Below, one piece after another: positions 56,498 to 64,000 of a stretch of DNA of 64,000 nucleotides. Source of the stretch: Pectobacterium peruviense (GTDB lineage: Bacteria; Pseudomonadota; Gammaproteobacteria; Enterobacterales; Enterobacteriaceae); contig NZ_LXFV01000007.1 of NCBI RefSeq assembly GCF_002847345.1, positions 186,001 to 250,000 of the forward strand, written 5' to 3'. The translations under genes and the position numbers were made by a program. Under the pieces are notes generated by a model, which saw nothing but the letters and a program-made list of their open reading frames with translations, did not search any database and was not told where the DNA came from. Each line of letters starts with the position of its first letter. The stretch's first letter is position 1.

Positions 56498-56713
56498 TTT
56501 CAATATCCTTAAAACCGTCGTTAAACGCGCGTGTAAAGATGTTATCGTTGCCGATTCTACCCGAAACATCTCCCCACTCCAGCATGAAATTGCCCTGAGC
56601 AGGGATTTATTCTGTTAATAATCATAAAAATGCTCATTGGAAATTGCTGACAATAGCAGCAATAAGCGCCACCTATTTGCCCAAAAAACACAAAGTGGAC
56701 AATAGTACTCATC

Positions 56714-56947
56714 ATGGATGATGGGGAAAACAAGCGGAAGGAAGCGATCGTGAGAGAAGGAAAAGTAGCGGTAGGGAAAAGCACCACAGAGAAAGACGTT
56801 CATCCTACGGTGAATGCCGAAAGACGCAGCCCGATACAGTTTCAGGACATCTGGTTTTTAGAAAAACTGGCGCAGTTTGATCGCGAAACCAGCGCCAATC
56901 ATCAGAGGTTCAAGGTGGGTTCAGACCCTCACACTCCAGATAAATAG
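56714..56947 (+). CDS. Small hypothetical protein, doubtful
   Basis: A 77-codon frame lies in the 467-base gap between yfaZ and menE. The ATG has no ribosome-binding site; a GTG at 56750 has GGAAG five bases upstream and would give 65 residues. The product is hydrophilic, and the segment FQDIWFLEKLAQFDRET is protein-like, but I recognise no family. E. coli has pmrD in this position and this is not PmrD. It may be a real small gene or a decayed one. I see nothing else in this gap. Confidence 0.35.
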   Translation: MDDGENKRKEAIVREGKVAVGKSTTEKDVHPTVNAERRSPIQFQDIWFLEKLAQFDRETSANHQRFKVGSDPHTPDK

Positions 56948-56964
56948 CATCCAGCCGAGCTACC

Positions 56965-58413
56965 CTACCTTTTAGGGTGGAGATACATTGCCTTGACCCA
57001 GTTTTTTACCTGTTGGCGAGACAGCTTAATTCCACCATTCTTCAGTTCGGCTGGCAGCGCACAATACGCAACCGGGCGCTGAAAGCCAGCAAGCTGCGGC
57101 TGTAGCCAATCGCGTACCGCATCAAGCGTCGTGGTGTGTGTCAACTCCAACACCGCAACAGGACGGTGGCCAAACTCCGCGTCTTCAACGGGAACAATAC
57201 ATGCCTGTTGAACATCGGGATGCGTCAACAGCACGGCCTCGATATTCTCCGGCTGGATCCCTTCCCCGCCGCTGAAGAACTGATTATCCAGACGCCCTTG
57301 AATATGCCATTCACCCTCGGCAAATAGTCCGCGATCGCGCGTGTGGAACCAGCCGTCATCATCGACTAGTGGAATCAGTTTTCCGTCACGCCAATAGCCA
57401 GCAGCCAACGTGCTGCCACGCAGCAGAATCTCCTCGCCCATAAGCCGGATCTCTCGCCCTTGCAGCGGCATTCCGACGCCTGAACGCCCATCGGCACGCT
57501 TAGCACAGACCGTGGACGCCAGCTCAGTTAGACCGTAACCACACCAGCAGCTGACACCGCGTGCCTCCGCCTGTTGCGTCAGCGTCTGCGGAATCATCGC
57601 ACCGCCGAGCAATACCGCTTTCAATGCTTCAGGAAAGGCATTTTCCGAGAGCAGTCGCCATAGCTGAGTCGGCACCAGAGAAGCGTGGGTGCAATCACGC
57701 AGCGCACTCTCCAAAGGCTGATGCGCGCGAACAACCATCGTTGCCCCAGTAGCAAGCCAGCGCCAGACGATGCCCTGCCCAGAAACGTGAAAGAGCGGAA
57801 GTGACAGCAGCCAACTGTCGCTGGCAGAAAAAGCCATCATCTTAACCACACCTTCCGCGCTGGAGAGATGAGCAGCGAACGTATGCGCCACCGCTTTCGG
57901 CATTCCGCTGGAACCGGATGTCAATGTCAGCGTCGCCAGCCGATCAGCCTGCCAGCGTAATCGCGTTGTGTAGTTAGTTTCGTCGGTATCACCCGATGAC
58001 GAGGAATCTGATGGTAAAGAAAGCGAGCGTACAGCATTCGGCCACGGTTTATCCGCCAGACACAGGCCATAGGTCACATTCAGCGCGGGCAACAGCGTCT
58101 CGGTTAACGTATCGGGCAACTGTGGATTCAGCGGTAACGCACGCGCACCACACTGTAACAACGCCAGATAGCTGCACAGCATCTGTACGCTGTTTTTCCC
58201 GCGTAGCGCTACCGTACTTTCGGCAGTCACGCCCTGCTGTACGAAATGCTCTGCCAGACGATCTACCCGCCGGGCGAGCGCCTGCCAGCTCCAGCGGGTT
58301 TCATCTTCAATCAGCGCGACAGGCTCATTCAACGAGACAGACTCATTCAACGGGACAGACTGGGGCGTCTGGCTAGCCCAGTGTCGCCACGGCCAGTCAG
58401 TCAGGATCGCCAT
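56965..58413 (-). CDS. menE: o-Succinylbenzoate-CoA ligase
   Basis: MenE activates o-succinylbenzoate with CoA and ATP in menaquinone synthesis. It is a 482-residue ANL-superfamily enzyme with the phosphate loop [16 protein letters not shown], the GYGLTE motif and the C-terminal lysine in [13 protein letters not shown]. It is about 30 residues longer than E. coli MenE (451), partly because of a short N-terminal repeat ([12 protein letters not shown]). It overlaps menC by 13 bases and ends the men operon. Confidence 0.95.
   Translation of the reverse strand: MAILTDWPWRHWASQTPQSVPLNESVSLNEPVALIEDETRWSWQALARRVDRLAEHFVQQGVTAESTVALRGKNSVQMLCSYLALLQCGARALPLNPQLPDTLTETLLPALNVTYGLCLADKPWPNAVRSLSLPSDSSSSGDTDETNYTTRLRWQADRLATLTLTSGSSGMPKAVAHTFAAHLSSAEGVVKMMAFSASDSWLLSLPLFHVSGQGIVWRWLATGATMVVRAHQPLESALRDCTHASLVPTQLWRLLSENAFPEALKAVLLGGAMIPQTLTQQAEARGVSCWCGYGLTELASTVCAKRADGRSGVGMPLQGREIRLMGEEILLRGSTLAAGYWRDGKLIPLVDDDGWFHTRDRGLFAEGEWHIQGRLDNQFFSGGEGIQPENIEAVLLTHPDVQQACIVPVEDAEFGHRPVAVLELTHTTTLDAVRDWLQPQLAGFQRPVAYCALPAELKNGGIKLSRQQVKNWVKAMYLHPKR
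58319..58360. repeat. Two 18-base tandem repeats within menE
   Basis: The unit acagactcattcaacggg occurs at 58337-58354, with a near copy at 58319-58336 and a partial third. On the minus strand it encodes repeated S-V-x-L-N-E near residues 19-32 of MenE, before the conserved part of the enzyme. Confidence 0.75.
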
Positions 58414-59372
58414 ACCACGTCCAGTTGCTCTGCAGCCAGAAGCGGCAACGTACTATCCGGCCAGCGTTGAATCACCTGCGCCTGCATCAGATCCAACGTG
58501 TCCAGCCCAGGAACCGTGTCCGGCGTCAGCCAGTGTGCCAAACGCGCCAGTTGCGTTAAGCCCAGACTGGATTCAATGCTGGAGCTGATCACCGCCGTTA
58601 ACCCAGCCTGATGCGTTTCCTGCACCAGTTGCTGGCAGCGTGCGAGACTGCCGACCAGCGTCGGCTTGATCACAATCGCGCTCACGCCCGGTTCGGCTTC
58701 CACCCGAAAATCCGCTTCGCGCACGCTTTCGTCCCAGGCGATGTTGATGCCGGTTTCCCGCGCAAACTCACGAGATTCATCACGGGTTTTGCAGGGTTCT
58801 TCGAGAAACGCAATGCGTGAACGTAATGACGGGGCAACATAGCGGGCAAAGCCGTCCGCTTTGGCTCGCGTCCAACTGCGGTTGGCATCCAGACGGAGTT
58901 TCAGATCCGGCAAGGCTTCCAGCAGTACGTTAACGATCATCCCGTCACGCACCGCCTCGTACAGGCCAACTTTAACTTTTGCCACTTTCTCGCCCGGCAT
59001 CGCCTGTAGCATCTCGAACAGCTCATCAGGATCGCCATTGCACAATGGCGCTTTGCGATAGTCCGCCGCCTGTGGCAGGTACTGATCCAATTCGGCCTGC
59101 GCGCAGCTCAAACCAAAGGCAACAGACGGCGGAAGATCGTCAGAAAATGCACGCCCTGTCGCCCACGCAGCCAGTTGTTCAAGCGCGACCGATTGCGCCT
59201 CCGCCAGCGTTTCCACACTGAATTCTGGCAGCGGTGCAATCTCACCCCAGCCCAACCGCTCACCTTCTTGCAGGCGAACGATAAGGCCATCGCGGGTTTT
59301 CAGGCGCTGATTGCGCAGCACCACTCCGGCTTCCATCGGCACGCTGTAACGATAGAGAGTGACCTGGCGCAT
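58401..59372 (-). CDS. menC: o-Succinylbenzoate synthase
   Basis: MenC dehydrates SHCHC to o-succinylbenzoate. It is a 323-residue enolase-superfamily enzyme (E. coli 320). The catalytic lysine lies in KVKVGLYE, and the metal ligands in [17 protein letters not shown] and IAWDESVRE; the second lysine lies in VIKPTLVGS. The ATG shares one base with the menB stop (TAATG), and the end overlaps menE by 13 bases. Confidence 0.96.
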   Translation of the reverse strand: MRQVTLYRYSVPMEAGVVLRNQRLKTRDGLIVRLQEGERLGWGEIAPLPEFSVETLAEAQSVALEQLAAWATGRAFSDDLPPSVAFGLSCAQAELDQYLPQAADYRKAPLCNGDPDELFEMLQAMPGEKVAKVKVGLYEAVRDGMIVNVLLEALPDLKLRLDANRSWTRAKADGFARYVAPSLRSRIAFLEEPCKTRDESREFARETGINIAWDESVREADFRVEAEPGVSAIVIKPTLVGSLARCQQLVQETHQAGLTAVISSSIESSLGLTQLARLAHWLTPDTVPGLDTLDLMQAQVIQRWPDSTLPLLAAEQLDVVWRS

Positions 59373-60229
59373 TACGGATTCCGTTTGAATTTGCTGAAGT
59401 CCGGCTGGCGTTTTTCATTGAACGCGTTACGACCTTCCTGCCCTTCGTCCGTCATATAGAACAGCATGGTGGCGTTGCCTGCCAGTTCCTGCAAACCAGC
59501 CTGACCATCACAGTCCGCGTTCAGCGCCGCTTTTAGGCAGCGCAGCGCCATCGGGCTGTTTTGCAACATTTCACGGCACCAGCGCACGGTTTCTTTTTCC
59601 AGATCGGCCAACGGTACAACGGTGTTCACCAGCCCCATATCCAGCGCTTGCGCAGCGTCGTACTGACGGCACAAGAACCAGATTTCACGCGCTTTCTTCT
59701 GACCAACGATGCGTGCCATGTAAGAAGCACCCCAGCCGCCGTCAAAGGAACCGACACGCGGGCCAGTCTGACCGAAGATGGCATTTTCTGCCGCAATCGT
59801 CAGATCACACATCATGTGCAGAACGTGTCCACCACCGATGGAATATCCGGCCACCATCGCGATGACTGGCTTTGGACAGGTGCGGATCTGGCGCTGGAAA
59901 TCCAGCACGTTCAGATGATGCACGCCGCTGTCATCCTGATAGCCGCCGTAGTCACCGCGTACTTTCTGATCGCCGCCGGAGCAGAATGCTTTATCGCCAG
60001 CACCGGTCAGGATAATCGTCCCGATACCGTCATCGTGACGGGCATTATCGAGCGCCTGAATCATCTCTTTTACCGTCTGCGGACGGAACGCATTGCGTAC
60101 CTGAGGACGGTTAATGGTGATTTTGGCAATACCATCGATGGATTTATGGTAGAGGATATCGGCGAAGTCGCCGCTGCAATCGTGCCATTCAATCGGTGCG
60201 TAAAGCAGTTCTTCACTCGGATAAAGCAT
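59372..60229 (-). CDS. menB: 1,4-Dihydroxy-2-naphthoyl-CoA synthase
   Basis: MenB is a crotonase-fold enzyme that closes the naphthoquinone ring from o-succinylbenzoyl-CoA. From ATG 60229 it has 285 residues, the E. coli length; the upstream TTG at 60238 is rejected. Conserved motifs are [37 protein letters not shown] and [14 protein letters not shown]. The C terminus [11 protein letters not shown] is identical to E. coli. It is five bases after menH. Confidence 0.97.
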   Translation of the reverse strand: MLYPSEELLYAPIEWHDCSGDFADILYHKSIDGIAKITINRPQVRNAFRPQTVKEMIQALDNARHDDGIGTIILTGAGDKAFCSGGDQKVRGDYGGYQDDSGVHHLNVLDFQRQIRTCPKPVIAMVAGYSIGGGHVLHMMCDLTIAAENAIFGQTGPRVGSFDGGWGASYMARIVGQKKAREIWFLCRQYDAAQALDMGLVNTVVPLADLEKETVRWCREMLQNSPMALRCLKAALNADCDGQAGLQELAGNATMLFYMTDEGQEGRNAFNEKRQPDFSKFKRNP

Positions 60230-60234
60230 AGTTA

Positions 60235-61035
60235 TCAATCCTTAACGGGATGCGAAAGAAAAGTGCGAACCCGCTCGGCGTAGGCCGCCGGATTCGCCTG
60301 ATGAGCATTATGACCCGCCAGAGCAACGCTCAGTAACGGCAGGCCATATTGCGCCGCCAGCGTCTGAAATTTCACGTCGCTGGCACCGCATAAGTAAACA
60401 AAAGGTCTCGACAGATACTGGAGACGCTCCGCCAAGAAAGGCTGTCGCCCCAGCGAGGTGGCTTCCAGCATCGCCGCAACAGATGCGCCGTGATTAGTGC
60501 TGCGGCGCGCGATCAGCTGTTCGCGCTGTACTGAGTCAATATCGGCAAAAACCGCCTGCTGATACCAGTCCTGCAACACATCCGGCAGTGGCTCCTGACG
60601 AAAGCGCTGCGCCCAACGTGCATCATGCTGGATACGCTCCGTACGCTGCTCGGGGGTTGGCAAACCGGGGTGTCCGCCTTCAACCAGTAACCCCAGCATA
60701 CCGTCACGATACCCCTCGCAGGCGTGGTACATCGCAACGCGCCCGCCGAGCGAATAGCCCAACAGCCAATAACGCTCGATACCCTGCGCCAGCAGCGTTG
60801 CGGTTAGCTGACGGCTGATATCGGCAAAATCCGCGGTAGCAATGGCTCGCGACGCGCCGTGTCCGGGTAAATCCACCAGCAGCACGGGCCAGTCACGAAA
60901 AAACGGTAGGACAGGCAGCCAGTCTTCACCACTGCCTAATAAACCATGCACGCACACCAGCCACGGCTGCATCGGAGCAACCGCGCCACTCGTCACTTTC
61001 CGGCAGACTAGCCCCTGAAAATCTAGTGAGTCCAC
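60235..61035 (-). CDS. menH: SHCHC synthase MenH
   Basis: MenH removes pyruvate from SEPHCHC to give SHCHC. It is a 266-residue alpha/beta hydrolase starting at GTG 61035 (E. coli 252). The nucleophile elbow is GYSLGGR, the oxyanion region [17 protein letters not shown] precedes it, and the catalytic histidine is in [10 protein letters not shown]. The start overlaps menD by 13 bases, so it is probably coupled. Confidence 0.93.
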   Translation of the reverse strand: MDSLDFQGLVCRKVTSGAVAPMQPWLVCVHGLLGSGEDWLPVLPFFRDWPVLLVDLPGHGASRAIATADFADISRQLTATLLAQGIERYWLLGYSLGGRVAMYHACEGYRDGMLGLLVEGGHPGLPTPEQRTERIQHDARWAQRFRQEPLPDVLQDWYQQAVFADIDSVQREQLIARRSTNHGASVAAMLEATSLGRQPFLAERLQYLSRPFVYLCGASDVKFQTLAAQYGLPLLSVALAGHNAHQANPAAYAERVRTFLSHPVKD

Positions 61036-62705
61036 GCCGCCACCTGCGCGACCAGTTCATTGAGCGTTTCCGCGCCGTCTTTCGGTTCAACCACCACTTC
61101 AAGCAGCGTGACGCCACCCTGAGTCCAGCAATCCGACACCGTGTCCGCCAGCTGTTCCCAGCTTTCGGCTCGCACGTAATTCAGGCCAAACATCGCAGCA
61201 GCATGTCCGAACTCCACATTTTGCGGCATACAGTAAAACGCTTCGCGCTGTGCAACCGGCGTTGGTAGCAGGGAAAATATCTGTCCACCGTTATTGTTCA
61301 CCACGATCAACACTAACGGAGCGGGAGACTGACGCAACAGCGCCAGCGCATTCAAATCGTATAACGCGGAGAGATCGCCGACGATGCCCAACGTCGCTTT
61401 CGCCGTGGCACGCTGTACACCTGCCAGTGTGGAAATCAGGCCATCAATACCGCTGGCTCCTCGATTACCATACACAGGATACCCTTGTGGAAGCTGTGCC
61501 AGCGCATCGATCAGACGTACCACGAGACTGTTGCCGACAAACAGCTGCCCGTCCGGCGGCAAAAGCGCCGGTATTCGCTGCGCCAGCTGCGCTTCACCAA
61601 AGCGGGAAGACAGATGCGCGTCGACCTGCCGCTGCGTTCTATCGGCAATATCCACCAGCAAGTCCGCCCACGGCGTCTGTTTGTCTGCTGGATGCGCCGA
61701 CAGCCATTCGCCAACGTCCGCGACCAGACGGCGACCGCGATGGTGCGCGGGATCCAGTCGTCCCGGCAAATCATCAATTAACCAAAACTCTTGCGGCTGG
61801 CACTGTTCCTGCCATTGCAGCAGACGTTTTCCGGTCAGGCTTCCACCGAACTGTAGGACGATTTCCGCCTGCCGTAACAGACTCGCCGCTTCAGGGTGTG
61901 CCAGCCAAATATCTGCACAGGGTAACGGCTGCCCACTTTGCGACAGAACATCACCAATCAGCGGCCAGCCCAGTTCGTTCGCCCACGCAGCAAGACGCGT
62001 GCCTTGTTCAGAGCTAACGCGACCAGCGAGAATGACGCCACGTTTCTGCCGCCACTGCGGCCAGTCTGGCTGCACCACCAGCGAACTCTGGCGCATTTCA
62101 CGCAGCCAAGGCTCGCGGCTATTCCACCAGTCGCCCAGCGTCATTAGCCAGTCCTGATAAGCCGTGCCGTCATCGGCACCATAAAGTGGTTCAGCAAAGG
62201 GGCAATTAATGTGCAACGCGCCGTGCGTAAGCCGCGCCATAGCACTATCCACAGAGGAAACCAGCCAGGTGGCCGGAATATCGGGCGTAGGGCGCGGTAA
62301 ATCCAGCGCCAGCGTAGGGTGTGAGGCATACAGTGCATGCTGACGAATCGCCTGATTCGCACCGCAGTCAATCAGCTCCGGCGGGCGGTCAGCCGTCAGA
62401 ACGACCAGCCGTTCACCAGTCAGCCCGGCTTCAATGATTGCGGGATAGAGATTCGCGGCAGCCGTGCCGGATGTCACGATAATCGCAACAGGTTCACGCG
62501 AGGCTTTTGCCAGCCCCAGCGCAAGATGCCCGAGCCCTCGCTCATCGAAATGCGTATGGCAAATCAGCGCATGATTATCCGCCGCGGACAGCGTCAGCGG
62601 GGTGGAGCGAGAACCAGGCGCGATGCAGATATGCCGGACACCGTGGCGGGTCAGCGATTCCAGCAATAATGTAGCCCAGCGGCGATTAAATACACTTGTT
62701 GACAT
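61023..62705 (-). CDS. menD: SEPHCHC synthase MenD
   Basis: MenD is the thiamine-diphosphate enzyme that adds 2-oxoglutarate to isochorismate, the first committed step to menaquinone. It has 560 residues (E. coli 556). Visible elements are [14 protein letters not shown], the catalytic glutamate region [17 protein letters not shown], and the cofactor motif [35 protein letters not shown] 62705. An ERIC element separates it from menF. Confidence 0.96.
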   Translation of the reverse strand: MSTSVFNRRWATLLLESLTRHGVRHICIAPGSRSTPLTLSAADNHALICHTHFDERGLGHLALGLAKASREPVAIIVTSGTAAANLYPAIIEAGLTGERLVVLTADRPPELIDCGANQAIRQHALYASHPTLALDLPRPTPDIPATWLVSSVDSAMARLTHGALHINCPFAEPLYGADDGTAYQDWLMTLGDWWNSREPWLREMRQSSLVVQPDWPQWRQKRGVILAGRVSSEQGTRLAAWANELGWPLIGDVLSQSGQPLPCADIWLAHPEAASLLRQAEIVLQFGGSLTGKRLLQWQEQCQPQEFWLIDDLPGRLDPAHHRGRRLVADVGEWLSAHPADKQTPWADLLVDIADRTQRQVDAHLSSRFGEAQLAQRIPALLPPDGQLFVGNSLVVRLIDALAQLPQGYPVYGNRGASGIDGLISTLAGVQRATAKATLGIVGDLSALYDLNALALLRQSPAPLVLIVVNNNGGQIFSLLPTPVAQREAFYCMPQNVEFGHAAAMFGLNYVRAESWEQLADTVSDCWTQGGVTLLEVVVEPKDGAETLNELVAQVAAWTH

Positions 62706-62733
62706 GATGGACTCAACAACTCAGGTTGCAGGT

Positions 62734-62859
62734 TATTCCCGTCATACTTCAAGCTGCATGTACGTTGGCTTCTCTTACTCGCCCCAGCCACTTACTGATG
62801 TAAGCTCCTGGGAGTCGTGCACTCGCCGCCTGCCTGCAACTCTAATTATTTAGGGTATA
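62734..62859. repeat. ERIC (IRU) element, 126 bases, between menF and menD
   Basis: The ends tattcccgtcatacttcaag and attatttagggtata are inverted, and the centre gccacttactgatgtaagct with ctcctgggag is close to the ERIC consensus. Being inside the men operon, it would be transcribed and could fold in the mRNA. Confidence 0.88.
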
Positions 62860-62993
62860 GCAAATAATAATGATCAAACTGTTGGTGGCCTGGTTGCCCT
62901 TCAACGACTATCGCGATCAGCCTTATTATATTTTTTTTTACTACGCTGACTTTGATATAAACCAGTACCTGACACAACAATCATAAAACAAAA

Positions 62994-64000
62994 CTATGAC
63001 ATATCACCGTCTAGCAGGGATCTCAGCCCAGCGGCTTTGTTTTCTAACTCCTGCCATTCTTGTTCTGGATCAGAACCCGCCACAATTCCGGCGCCGGCAT
63101 AAAGTGTCAAAACATGATCCCGCACCTCGGCCGAACGTAGCGCCACGCTGAATTCAGACTGCTGACGGGAAAGATAACCCGCAGAACCCGCATACCAGCG
63201 ACGCTCAAACGGTTCATGCGCCGCAATAAAACGGCGCGCTTCTTGCCGCGGTAACCCCGCTACCGCCGCCGTAGGCTGCAATGCATCGAGGCACGCGCTA
63301 TCAGAAGCGGTGCGTAACGTGGCATGAATGGTACGACGCAAATGCTGCACCTTGCGCAGACGCACAATTTCCGGCGGCATCACATCCAGCGACAGCGCCG
63401 ACTGCTGTAACCGCTGGCAAATATCATCCACCACCAACATGTTCTCATGCTGATTTTTAGTGTCCTTCATCAGCCAGCTAGCCAGCTCAGCGGCTTTAAG
63501 CACATTACGATCGCTTGCGACCGTTCCTGCCAACGCTTCCGTTTCCAGTTCTCTCCCCCGTCGGCGATAGAGCCGCTCAGGGCTAGAACCGAGAAACGCA
63601 TGACGCGCATCGTGCGCCAGCATGAAATGGAAACAGTGGTGATTCGCCGCACGACTGGCGGCCATAAAGGTGGTTGCCTGAAGCGACTGTGTGAGCGTTA
63701 GCGTGGTTGCGCGCGCCAGAACGACCTTTTCCATCAGCCCGGCTTTAATGTCATGCAGCGCCCGCTGGAGTAAATCAATCCACCCCTGGCGCTCCGGCTG
63801 GTGCCCGACGGATTGCACTTCCGCATGCAAAATAGGCAGTGACGCTGGTGGCAGCAGCAGGTTAATAAATGCCGAGGCTTCATCGGCATCCTGCTGTAAT
63901 GACGTTTCACTGAACAGGTTAATACTCAGGCTGAGCGTATCATCCTGACGTCGCAGCTCTGCCCGAGGCAAAAACAGATAGCCAGGTGATGAGGTACTAC
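62994..64000 (-). CDS. menF: Isochorismate synthase MenF, 3' part
   Basis: MenF converts chorismate to isochorismate, at the entry to menaquinone. The frame ends at 62994 and stays open to the right edge, giving about 335 C-terminal residues that begin in the segment [10 protein letters not shown]. The chorismate-binding domain is recognised by [47 protein letters not shown] and [18 protein letters not shown]. The start codon lies outside the window. It is the first gene of menFDHBCE in the visible order. Confidence 0.95.
   Translation of the reverse strand, partial: STSSPGYLFLPRAELRRQDDTLSLSINLFSETSLQQDADEASAFINLLLPPASLPILHAEVQSVGHQPERQGWIDLLQRALHDIKAGLMEKVVLARATTLTLTQSLQATTFMAASRAANHHCFHFMLAHDARHAFLGSSPERLYRRRGRELETEALAGTVASDRNVLKAAELASWLMKDTKNQHENMLVVDDICQRLQQSALSLDVMPPEIVRLRKVQHLRRTIHATLRTASDSACLDALQPTAAVAGLPRQEARRFIAAHEPFERRWYAGSAGYLSRQQSEFSVALRSAEVRDHVLTLYAGAGIVAGSDPEQEWQELENKAAGLRSLLDGDMS

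Noticed and set aside
61250-62157. Two overlapping plus-strand frames of about 255 codons opposite menD
   Set aside because: Both are antisense to menD, rich in Arg, Pro and Ala, and mutually exclusive; they are products of high GC content.

Overview
The window is chromosomal DNA of an enterobacterium and most resembles a soft-rot Pectobacterium. The housekeeping genes (tmcA, purC, bamC, dapA, gcvR, bcp, bepA, hda, uraA, upp, purMN, ybbP-ybbA-tesA-ybbO-ybbN, tyrP, menFDHBCE) encode proteins closely like their Escherichia coli counterparts. The central hydrogenase block has the composition reported for the formate hydrogenlyase-2 of Pectobacterium atrosepticum. The species call is inference from memory; no database was searched.

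Layout: 1-16.1 kb is core metabolism: the tail of an unknown gene, tmcA, a UPF0756 membrane protein, purC, bamC-dapA, an accessory cupin/AraC pair, gcvR, bcp, bepA-yfgD, hda, uraA-upp and purMN. 16.3-46.6 kb is one continuous hydrogen-metabolism block. It holds a leftward operon (hydN, fdhF, hypF, nickel permease), a divergent rightward hyfABCDEFGHIJ-hycI operon for a membrane-bound hydrogenase-4, a leftward FhlA/HyfR-type sigma-54 activator, a rightward hypABCDE maturation operon, and a leftward hybOABCDE operon for the uptake hydrogenase-2. 47.2-52.7 kb holds the ybbP/ybbA transporter, tesA, ybbO and ybbN. 53.0-64.0 kb holds yfaY, tyrP, yfaZ and the menaquinone genes menE-C-B-H-D and the 3' part of menF.

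How the genes work together: formate is oxidised by FdhF, which here has cysteine at position 140 where E. coli FdhF has selenocysteine. Electrons pass through HydN/HyfA-type ferredoxin subunits to the HyfG/HyfI [NiFe] core, which makes H2 while the HyfB-F membrane arm may pump ions. HybOABC can recapture H2 at the periplasmic face and reduce menaquinone; the genes for menaquinone synthesis lie at the right end of the window. HypA-F, HycI, HybD, HybE and the nickel permease supply the metal centre. Three good -24/-12 (GG-N10-GC) promoters precede hydN, hyfA and hypA, which fits control by the local activator. hybO has an FNR-like box instead.

Non-coding features include two full-length ERIC elements (one inside the tyrP leader), a degenerate ERIC-like element beside ybbP, three copies of a repeat of roughly 80-90 bp, a chain of consecutive hairpins between ybbN and yfaY, several intrinsic terminators, a PurR box before purM and a TyrR box pair before tyrP. 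No CRISPR array, tRNA, rRNA, transposase or integrase was seen.
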